Assembly: GCA_964607965.1 (NCBI GenBank)
Contig: CAZSMH010000040.1
Coordinates: 1-16,713 of the forward strand
Origin: SZUA-584 sp964607965
Lineage (GTDB): Bacteria; Bacillota; Clostridia; Christensenellales; SZUA-584
Reading direction: 5' to 3'
Length of the DNA: 16,713 bases
The notes below the pieces were generated by a model. The model was given only the letters and a program-made list of their open reading frames with translations. It made no database searches and was not told the DNA's origin. Of this stretch, positions 1 to 5,750 are shown piece after piece. Position numbers and translations under genes: made by a program. Each line of letters opens with the position of its first letter. Positions within the stretch are counted from its first letter, which is position 1.

Positions 1-637
1 TAAAAGGAACAAGACGAGCTGAAACCGCCCCAAGAGACTTTATACCGCCCAGCATAACAGCGGAACACACGGCTGCCAAAATAGGCCCTGAAACGTATGG
101 GCCTATGCCAAACACGGTTTTTGCGGCATCTGAAACTGCGTTTGCCTGCACCATGCAGCCCCCGCTTAAAGCTGCGGCGACCGTAAAAACAGAAAATAAA
201 ACAGCCAGGATGCGCCCAAGCTTTTTATTATGTATACCGTATTCAAGAGCGTACATAGGACCGCCCCGCATCTTCCCATCATATGAGCGCATACGATATT
301 TTACAGCTATTATTCCTTCCGCATAGCCGGTCGCGATTCCTGTAAAAGCAGTTACCCACATCCAGAATATTGCGCCCGGACCGCCGAAAGCGTATGCAGT
401 GGCCACGCCTGCAATATTGCCCGTACCTATTGTTGCCCCAAGAGAGGTCATCAGCGCGGAAAATGCCGATATATCCCCGCTGCCGCTTCTGTGGGAAAAA
501 GCAGTGCGAATACCGAAAAATAATTTTCTCTGCGGCAAAAATTTTAGCCTGAAAGAAAAATAAAGCCCTGTACCAACCAGAAGCATAAGAGTTATCGGGC
601 CCCACATAGCTGCGCTTACGGTATCAATAAATGCCAA
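1..637 (-). CDS. Sodium:alanine symporter family protein, N-terminal part (runs off window)
   Basis: This is an AgcS-family secondary transporter that moves alanine or glycine into the cell with Na+. About 212 residues are present against roughly 440-500 in the family; the C-terminus lies beyond the left edge. Translation of the minus strand shows repeated hydrophobic helices. The family signature GGPGAIFWMWVTAFTG is at residues 85-100, preceded by a glycine-rich GATIGTGNIAG segment (about 67-77), which is part of the conserved core known to form the substrate and Na+ path. No ATG lies near the expected N-terminus. A good AGGAG at 646-650 sits 8 bases before a TTG (637) and 5 before an ATT (640), so TTG is chosen; the next ATG (607) would remove conserved residues. 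It follows the glycosylase gene by 72 bases on the same strand, and no promoter was seen in the gap. The exact amino acid carried cannot be read from this part. Confidence 0.88.
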   Translation of the reverse strand, partial: MAFIDTVSAAMWGPITLMLLVGTGLYFSFRLKFLPQRKLFFGIRTAFSHRSGSGDISAFSALMTSLGATIGTGNIAGVATAYAFGGPGAIFWMWVTAFTGIATGYAEGIIAVKYRMRSYDGKMRGGPMYALEYGIHNKKLGRILAVLFSVFTVAAALSGGCMVQANAVSDAAKTVFGIGPYVSGPILAAVCSAVMLGGIKSLGAVSARLVPF

Positions 638-709
638 AATATGCTCTCCTGCACGGCGGATGTACTTTATGTTTATGCGGTTTAATCGGTACTAATTCAT
701 GATGTGCAG

Positions 710-1573
710 TTAAGACTTAAGGCATAGCATGTCTTTGTGATGGCGTGCATAATGAAAAAGGTATTGCTGAGCAATACCGGCATATTTTCCGAATTTGCTG
801 TCTACGAAACTGCGCATATGAGCGTCTGTTTTGCCGCTGTATCCGTATATACCGCAAAGAACACGCTTCATCCAAACATCAAAGGGAAAGGCCTGTAAAA
901 ATGAAAAGCCGTACAGTGCAACGCAGTCCGCTACTTTCAGGCCGACACCCGGGAGGGCTGTAAGCGCTTTCCGCGCTTTCTCGTATGGCAATTTTGATAT
1001 ACTGTCAAGATTAAAACCATCAAGAATCATTCGTGCAGTATTTTTGATATAGGCTGCTCTGTATCCTGTGCCGCATTGTAAAAGAGAATCCTCCGTTGCG
1101 TCTGCAAGCGCAGCGGGCGATGGGAAATCATAAGCGCCTCTTTCCAACGGCATTCCGAACCGTATGCATAGCGAGTCAATAATTCGTTTTATACGAGTTA
1201 TATTGTTGTTTGCGGATATTATAAAAGTAATCAACGTTTCAAAAGGAGGCTGTGCAAGAACCCGAATGCCGCTTGCGTACGATATGCCTTCTTTAAGGAA
1301 CGGATCGGATGAAAAGTGTTTCTGCAAAGAAGCATAATCGCGCTGCAAGTCGAAATAACGAAAAAATGCCGGTATGCTTTTATTATCAATTCCGTCAATA
1401 GTAAGAGTGTCCCCGTTCTGCTCCGCATATACAGCACAGCCAAGAGCTACTCCCAAATAACCTTTTGAGCGCTGTACCCAGCGGAACGCCTGACCGCAGT
1501 CTAGGCATTGTGACAGAGAGAAATTGTCAAGCCCGCTAAAAACAACGCGGCTGCCGTCAAAAAGATAATCCAT
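710..1573 (-). CDS. 8-oxoguanine DNA glycosylase / AP lyase, OGG1 type
   Basis: This base-excision repair enzyme (287 aa) should remove 8-oxoguanine from DNA and nick the abasic site. The N-terminal OGG_N-like domain contains CGQAFRW (residues 26-32), matching the SGQSFRW region of eukaryotic OGG1. Then come NNNITRIKRI (122-131) and the helix-hairpin-helix LPGVGLKVADCV (207-218). Lys213 matches the Schiff-base lysine (human K249), and Asp232 in FPFDVWMKR matches the catalytic aspartate (human D268). The HhH-GPD fold plus both residues make this bifunctional OGG rather than AlkA, which lacks the lysine. It starts 10 bases after the DAHP synthase stop with no clear Shine-Dalgarno, which suggests translational coupling and shared transcription with that gene. 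The pairing has no obvious metabolic logic. Confidence 0.9.
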   Translation of the reverse strand: MDYLFDGSRVVFSGLDNFSLSQCLDCGQAFRWVQRSKGYLGVALGCAVYAEQNGDTLTIDGIDNKSIPAFFRYFDLQRDYASLQKHFSSDPFLKEGISYASGIRVLAQPPFETLITFIISANNNITRIKRIIDSLCIRFGMPLERGAYDFPSPAALADATEDSLLQCGTGYRAAYIKNTARMILDGFNLDSISKLPYEKARKALTALPGVGLKVADCVALYGFSFLQAFPFDVWMKRVLCGIYGYSGKTDAHMRSFVDSKFGKYAGIAQQYLFHYARHHKDMLCLKS

Positions 1574-1583
1574 TTTTCAAATG

Positions 1584-2612
1584 TTATAAGTTTTCGGCGA
1601 TATTATATATAAGCCTTTCGGTATCTGCCCAGCCGAGGCACGGATCTGTTATAGATTTTCCATAAATGTTTTCGCCGATTCCCTGATTTCCTTCCTCAAG
1701 ATAGCTTTCTATCATAAAGCCTTTGATAAGCTTATTTAATGCAGCGTCATATCTTCTGCTCATCATTACTTCTCTGACGATTCTGGGCTGCTGATAGAAA
1801 AGCTTCATGGAATTTGCATGATTGGTGTCTATAATAATCGCAGGATTTTTTAACTGCTGCTCCAAATATTCGTTGGCAAAGCGTATCAAATCTTCATAAT
1901 GGTAATTGGGTATGTTGCGTCCGCTTGAATCTATTGCTCCGCGAAGAATCGCATGGGCGTATGGGTTTCCGGCTGTTTCGACCTCAAACCCCGTGTATAT
2001 AAACGTATGGCTCATCTGCGCGGCTTTTATAGAGTTTAGCATGACTGACAAGTCCCCGCTTGTGGGATTTTTCATGCCCACAGGTGTGTTTACGCCGCTG
2101 GCTGTAAGACGGTGCTGCTGGTTTTCCACCGAACGCGCACCTACGGCATTGTAAGCAAGTAAATCTGCAAGATATAGATAATTCTCTGGATAAAGCATTT
2201 CATCGGCGGCAGGCATATAAAATTCGCTCAAGGCTTTTATATGCAGCCTTCGTATAGCCTTTATACCTTCGTACAAATCAGCCTTTTTTCCCGGGTCGGG
2301 CTGATGAACCATGCCCTTATAGCCTTCGCATGTTGTTCTTGGCTTATTGGTATAAATTCTCGGTACAATCAGAATATTGCCGCTGACCTTTTGCTGTACG
2401 GCTGCCAACCGTCCGATATATTCGCATACCGAATCCTCATTATCTGCGCTGCAAGGGCCGATAATAAGCAATAACTTATTGTCGGTTCCTTCAAATATAC
2501 TTCTGATGTCATCATCACGTTTTTTCTTTATAGAAGAAAGGTGTTCCGGAAACGGTATCTGTTCGATAATCTCTTGTGCGGCAGGTATGCGCTTGATACG
2601 CTTTATGTTCAT
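1584..2612 (-). CDS. 3-deoxy-7-phosphoheptulonate (DAHP) synthase, class I (AroG/F/H type)
   Basis: This enzyme (342 aa) catalyses the first committed step of the shikimate pathway: phosphoenolpyruvate + erythrose-4-phosphate to DAHP, in the cytosol. Four metal-ligand positions of the E. coli AroG family are visible: Cys54 (IGPCS), His265 (NHAN), Glu302 (IESYLEEGNQ) and Asp323 (ITDPC). Also present are KPRTT (90-94), GARSVENQQHR (158-168) and PVGMKNPTSG (177-186). The usual ESHL histidine is Tyr304 here. The chosen ATG has GGAG at 2618-2621. An in-frame ATG 45 bases upstream (2657) would lie about at or before the predicted transcript start, so it is rejected. The N-terminal region resembles the extension that carries feedback regulation in AroG/F/H, but which amino acid inhibits it cannot be told. 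No other aromatic-pathway gene is in the window; the glycosylase gene follows directly. Confidence 0.95.
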   Translation of the reverse strand: MNIKRIKRIPAAQEIIEQIPFPEHLSSIKKKRDDDIRSIFEGTDNKLLLIIGPCSADNEDSVCEYIGRLAAVQQKVSGNILIVPRIYTNKPRTTCEGYKGMVHQPDPGKKADLYEGIKAIRRLHIKALSEFYMPAADEMLYPENYLYLADLLAYNAVGARSVENQQHRLTASGVNTPVGMKNPTSGDLSVMLNSIKAAQMSHTFIYTGFEVETAGNPYAHAILRGAIDSSGRNIPNYHYEDLIRFANEYLEQQLKNPAIIIDTNHANSMKLFYQQPRIVREVMMSRRYDAALNKLIKGFMIESYLEEGNQGIGENIYGKSITDPCLGWADTERLIYNIAENL

Positions 2613-2657
2613 AGCTTCTCCAAAAACTTTGCTGCGGTAATGCAAATTTTTAAGCAC

Positions 2658-2686
2658 ATTATATCACGGCATTGGCAATGAGTGAA
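2658..2686 (-). promoter_or_regulatory. Sigma-A-type promoter for DAHP synthase
   Basis: On the minus strand TTCACT (2681-2686, 4 of 6 to TTGACA) is followed by 17 bases and then a perfect TATAAT (2658-2663). The transcript would start near 2651, leaving a leader of about 40 bases before the ATG at 2612. This supports independent transcription from the ribosomal-protein operon, which ends just upstream in a terminator. Confidence 0.65.
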
Positions 2687-2713
2687 GTTTATATGGAATT
2701 TAGCTAAAATAAA

Positions 2714-2750
2714 TAAAAAAACAGGCTGTGCAATGCACCAGCCCGTTTTA
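2714..2750 (-). terminator. Rho-independent terminator of the rplU-rpmA operon
   Basis: Read on the minus strand, a stem formed by ACGGGCTG-GTGC and GCAC-AGCCTGT (one bulged G, one G-U pair, ATT loop) is followed by seven T. It begins about 15 bases after the rpmA stop codon, separating rpmA from the DAHP synthase promoter. Confidence 0.85.
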
Positions 2751-2760
2751 AACATATAAA

Positions 2761-3015
2761 TCAGGCAGGGTATACACTAACCTGCTTTTTGTCGCGCCCC
2801 TTGCGCTCAAACTTGACGTTGCCGTCAACAAGTGAGAACAGGGTATCATCTCCGCCGATACCTACGTTATTGCCGGGATACAGCTTTGTTCCCCTTTGTC
2901 TTACGAGAATATTTCCTGCAAGAACAAACTGCCCGTCGCCGCGCTTGACGCCCAGCCGTTTGCTTTCGCTGTCTCTGCCGTTCCTGGAACTGCCGACACC
3001 TTTTTTATGAGCCAT
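2761..3015 (-). CDS. rpmA: 50S ribosomal protein L27
   Basis: Large-subunit ribosomal protein (84 aa) whose N-terminal tail reaches toward the peptidyl-transferase centre. It starts MAHKKGVGSSRNGRDSESKR and keeps the LGVKRGDGQ and GNILVRQRGT segments of the family. The ATG has GAGGTG about 7 bases upstream. In most Firmicutes L27 is made with an N-terminal extension (consensus around NLQFFA) that the protease Prp removes. Here translation of the sequence upstream of the ATG gives no such segment, so mature-type L27 is made directly, as in E. coli. Only 29 bases separate it from rplU, leaving no room for prp. The operon ends in the terminator just downstream; obgE, the usual next gene in many Firmicutes, is absent. 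Confidence 0.98.
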   Translation of the reverse strand: MAHKKGVGSSRNGRDSESKRLGVKRGDGQFVLAGNILVRQRGTKLYPGNNVGIGGDDTLFSLVDGNVKFERKGRDKKQVSVYPA

Positions 3016-3044
3016 TTTACTGCACCTCGCTTTCTTAAAAAGGG

Positions 3045-3386
3045 TTATTCTTTATCCGCTGCTGCCGTTTCATCCTTGGCTGCCGTAATGCTTGTAATTT
3101 TGATTTTTGTGAACGGCTGCCGATGTCCCTGCTTTTTGCGGTAGTTTCTTTTTGGCTTATATTTAAAAATAACTACTTTCTTTTCTTTGCCATGTTCTAC
3201 AACTTTGGCACGCACCTTAACGCCCTTAACAATGGGTGTGCCGATTTTAACCTTATCGCCGTCAGATACTACTAGAGCATCAAAACTGACAGTTTTGCCC
3301 GGCTCCAAATCCAGCTTCTCGATAAAAACAGTATCTCCTTTGGACGCCTTATATTGTTTTCCGCCTGTTTCAAAAATAGCATACAT
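3045..3386 (-). CDS. rplU: 50S ribosomal protein L21
   Basis: Large-subunit 23S rRNA-binding protein (113 aa), starting MYAIFETGGKQYKASKGD, the conserved L21 N-terminus. The basic KYKPKRNYRKKQGHRQ segment with the TKIKITSI that follows is the family's C-terminal RNA-binding region. After that comes a short Ala/Asp/Glu-rich tail of about a dozen residues (AAKDETAAADKE), not seen in minimal L21 proteins. The start is fixed by an excellent AGGAGG eight bases before ATG 3386; an in-frame ATG further upstream (3425) has no such site. It is first in a two-gene operon with rpmA, driven by the promoter at 3473-3501 and preceded by a leader of about 80 bases. Confidence 0.98.
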   Translation of the reverse strand: MYAIFETGGKQYKASKGDTVFIEKLDLEPGKTVSFDALVVSDGDKVKIGTPIVKGVKVRAKVVEHGKEKKVVIFKYKPKRNYRKKQGHRQPFTKIKITSITAAKDETAAADKE

Positions 3387-3466
3387 GCTGCTTACCTCCT
3401 CTTCCCAGTCTCGCCGTAATGGCATTCCAAAAACGGAATTTCACAAACCATTTCCGTGCGGCTCGA
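3387..3466 (-). promoter_or_regulatory. rplU 5' leader with mutually exclusive hairpins (candidate L21 leader)
   Basis: The predicted transcript has about 80 untranslated bases before rplU. Two short hairpins compete for the same strand: CGGAA (3456-3452) with TTCCG (3438-3434), and ATTCC (3439-3435) with GGAAT (3428-3424) across a G plus five-T loop. Structured L21 leaders are known upstream of rplU in low-GC Gram-positive bacteria, thought to be bound by the product protein. I see the hairpins; membership in that RNA family is inference and needs a covariance model. Confidence 0.4.
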
Positions 3467-3472
3467 TTAAAA

Positions 3473-3501
3473 ATAATATCATAAACGTTTATGTATGTCA
3501 A
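3473..3501 (-). promoter_or_regulatory. Consensus sigma-A promoter of rplU-rpmA with a palindromic spacer
   Basis: On the minus strand a perfect TTGACA (3496-3501), 17 bases, then TATTAT (3473-3478). The -35 box overlaps the last codon and stop of rng. The spacer contains the perfect 14-base palindrome CATAAACGTTTATG (3480-3493), placed where a repressor would block RNA polymerase. The promoter is strong by sequence, as expected for ribosomal protein genes. Confidence 0.85.
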
Positions 3502-5033
3502 CAAAACACGCGCGCCTTACCAACCAACCTCTCGCGTTCTTTTTGCGATGCAATCTCCATTACTTTGTAATCTGCAATATGAAGCGCATCGTTAGCCATA
3601 ATATATAGCTTTACGCCCTCAATCTTGGGAAGAACAGGCGTACCGGTAGCATCCTTTTGTTCAATTAACTTGGCAACATGAGGATTAACCTCAATCAAAT
3701 ACTCTTTTATATCAGAGGCTGCGGTTTGCCGCAGTATAAGCCGTCTTATGTTCATCGCCGTAGTTTCTTCGCTGTCAACAAGTCCGCTTCCGCCGCAATA
3801 CGGGCATGTCCGCTTGACAAGGCTGGATAGTTTTTTTCGCACCTTTTTGCGAGTCATCTCCACAAGCCCCAATCCCGTTATACCCAGCACGTTTGTCTTT
3901 GTCCGGTCTTTTAAAAGCGCCTCTTCAAGCGCCTCAACTACCTTTTGCTTGTTGCCTTCAATATCCATATCGATAAAATCGATAATAATTATTCCGCTGA
4001 TATCCCGGAGCCTAAGCTGACGTGCAATTTCCTTTGCTGCTTCAACATTGACAGCGAGTATGGTATCCTGAAGATTAGTGTCGCCGACAAACTTTCCCGT
4101 ATTAACGTCAATAACGGTAAGTGCCTCGGTTTCATCGATTATTATATATGCACCGTTTTTCATCCATACTTTTTTCTCAAGAGCTTTGTCTATTCTTGCC
4201 TGTATTCCAAAATCGTCAAAAATGTTCGTGCTGCTGCCTGAATACATATGTACCCGGTCTTTAAGCTGCGGTGCTATTATGTTTGCTACGGCAGCAACTT
4301 TTTCAAAATAATCGCGGTCGTTAATAATAAAGTCACTGACATCGGAGGTAAACATGTCCCGAACAGTACGGAATATGAGCGATTCCTCAGCATGCAGCAG
4401 TCTCGGCGCGTTAAGATATGCACTGCGGCTTACAATGCGTTCCCAGAGCCTTGAAAGAAAGCGTATCTCACCGACAAAATCCTCCTCTGTTTTGTCTACC
4501 GCCGCCGTACGCACTATAATCCCCATGTCCTTTGGTTTTATGGCCTCCATAATATCCTTAAGCCTTGCCCGTTCCTGCTCGTCTTCTATACGGCGTGATA
4601 CGCCTACATGGTTTACGGTCGGCATAAGAACCATCATGCGGCCGGGCAGCGTAACATGCGTCGTTATGCGTGCGCCTTTTGCCCCGCCGGGCTGCTTTAG
4701 TACCTGTACAACTATTTCCTGTCCTTCTTTTACCATATCCTCGATGCGCCCCGTGCTCAGGTTGGGGGGAGAGCTTTTTTGCTGACCGAATTCGAAATCG
4801 GAAGTATCGGCAAGAATATCGCCTGCATAAAGAAAAGCGTTTCTGTCAAGACCTATGTCTACAAAAGCTGCCTGCATGCCGGGAAGTACATTTGCAACGC
4901 GGCCTTTGTATATGTTGCCTACAAGCCTTTCTTTTCCCCGCCGCTCAACATGTATTTCTACAAGGTTGTTGTCTTCTAAAAGAGCTATTCTGGCTTCAAG
5001 TGAATTAATGTCGGCAATGATTTTTTTCTGCAT
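3498..5033 (-). CDS. rng: Ribonuclease G (Rne/Rng family)
   Basis: This endoribonuclease (511 aa) cuts AU-rich single-stranded RNA and acts in mRNA decay and rRNA maturation. The N-terminal S1 RNA-binding domain is visible in GNIYKGRVANVLPGMQAAFV (residues 39-58). The catalytic DNase I-like domain carries the Mg2+ aspartates Asp309 (IDVNTGKF) and Asp352 (IIIIDFIDMD). The zinc-link CPYCGGSG (C410, C413) precedes the small domain. Length is close to E. coli RNase G, with no long RNase E scaffold tail. The ATG at 5033 has GGAG 6 bases upstream; an ATG four codons earlier (5045) lacks one. It follows the TIGR03936 gene with a 48-base gap containing a GC hairpin and T-rich tract, and its last codon and stop overlap the rplU promoter. 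Co-location with L21/L27 and the radical SAM pair is common in Clostridia. Confidence 0.95.
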   Translation of the reverse strand: MQKKIIADINSLEARIALLEDNNLVEIHVERRGKERLVGNIYKGRVANVLPGMQAAFVDIGLDRNAFLYAGDILADTSDFEFGQQKSSPPNLSTGRIEDMVKEGQEIVVQVLKQPGGAKGARITTHVTLPGRMMVLMPTVNHVGVSRRIEDEQERARLKDIMEAIKPKDMGIIVRTAAVDKTEEDFVGEIRFLSRLWERIVSRSAYLNAPRLLHAEESLIFRTVRDMFTSDVSDFIINDRDYFEKVAAVANIIAPQLKDRVHMYSGSSTNIFDDFGIQARIDKALEKKVWMKNGAYIIIDETEALTVIDVNTGKFVGDTNLQDTILAVNVEAAKEIARQLRLRDISGIIIIDFIDMDIEGNKQKVVEALEEALLKDRTKTNVLGITGLGLVEMTRKKVRKKLSSLVKRTCPYCGGSGLVDSEETTAMNIRRLILRQTAASDIKEYLIEVNPHVAKLIEQKDATGTPVLPKIEGVKLYIMANDALHIADYKVMEIASQKERERLVGKARVFC

Positions 5034-5049
5034 ACACAACTCCATAAAA

Positions 5050-5077
5050 AATAAAAATATTAAACGGGCAATGCCCG
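5050..5077 (-). promoter_or_regulatory. GC hairpin and T-rich tract between the TIGR03936 gene and rng
   Basis: Minus strand: CGGGC-ATT-GCCCG (5065-5077), a perfect 5-bp stem, is followed by a long T-rich run reaching the rng Shine-Dalgarno. The stem is short and the T tract is interrupted, so it could be a weak attenuator, a pause site or a processing site rather than a full terminator. Confidence 0.4.
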
Positions 5078-5081
5078 AAAA

Positions 5082-5750
5082 TTACAACGCAAAAGCCGTC
5101 AGCAAAGGATATGATTGTCCGTTTATATCGGTATAAAGACCGGTCCTTATTATTCTGGCGTATAGCCGCCCGACACTGTTTTCTATGGTTTGCATAACTA
5201 TATCCGGTCTTAGTGTTGATTGCGCCGACGCAGACAGCAGCATATCAATTTTTCCGTCAGAGGCGGTAAGATTAAGTATCATATTGCGTATATTGATGCT
5301 GCGGTGATTCTGCTTTTTTATGGCTATAATCTCGTTGCTGCCCATTATCTCCCGTACAGCCAGAACAACCTGCTCAAAGTCGCCGGTATCTGTGTATGCT
5401 AGATAAGACGCTTTTTTAAGCGATGCCATAAGTTTTGGGGCATTATCGCGAATTATCACGGCGCGTTTTGCCGTAAGTCCCGGAGGCATCTTAAGCCCGA
5501 TAGCCGAAAGACAATCTTTTGGGCTAATCGGATTGGCAAGGTTGATTTCAACACATTCGCATTCGCTCTCTATTCCAAGCGGCAACGCAGACGCAAACGA
5601 AAAAACATAATGCGGATTAAACCCTGATGAGAGTTTTACAGGCAAACCGCTGCGGCGAAAGACGCGGGAAAAGGCACGCTGTAAATCAAGATGCGAAATG
5701 TATTTTGCCGCGCCGCTTTTAGAAAACTCAAGCGCCATTCTCATTTGCAT
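5082..5750 (-). CDS. TIGR03936 family radical SAM-associated protein (DUF2344)
   Basis: About 222 residues, biochemical function unknown. The family signature FSKSGAAKYISHLDLQRAF is near the N-terminus, followed by RRSGLPVKLSSGFNPHYVFS and an acidic ECECVEI segment, all typical of DUF2344. The family occurs either as the C-terminal part of, or directly after, the TIGR03960 radical SAM protein, which implies they act together; here they are separate genes with overlapping ends. Two starts are plausible: ATG 5750 (GGAAG 7 bases upstream, 10-base overlap with the radical SAM gene) or ATG 5744 (ATGA overlap, giving MRMALEF, closer to the family's usual first residues). The ATG at 5783 is unlikely. 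RNase G lies downstream, and a tie to RNA or translation is suggested only by neighbourhood. Confidence 0.88.
   Translation of the reverse strand: MQMRMALEFSKSGAAKYISHLDLQRAFSRVFRRSGLPVKLSSGFNPHYVFSFASALPLGIESECECVEINLANPISPKDCLSAIGLKMPPGLTAKRAVIIRDNAPKLMASLKKASYLAYTDTGDFEQVVLAVREIMGSNEIIAIKKQNHRSINIRNMILNLTASDGKIDMLLSASAQSTLRPDIVMQTIENSVGRLYARIIRTGLYTDINGQSYPLLTAFAL

Noticed and set aside
279..605. 108-aa minus-strand frame in the first 600 bases
   Set aside because: It is out of frame with the symporter, whose conserved family signature is in the adjacent frame.
4354..4785. 143-aa open frame on the plus strand inside rng
   Set aside because: It is antisense to a clearly conserved gene, Ser- and Arg-rich as expected for a shadow frame, has no ribosome binding site and resembles no family.
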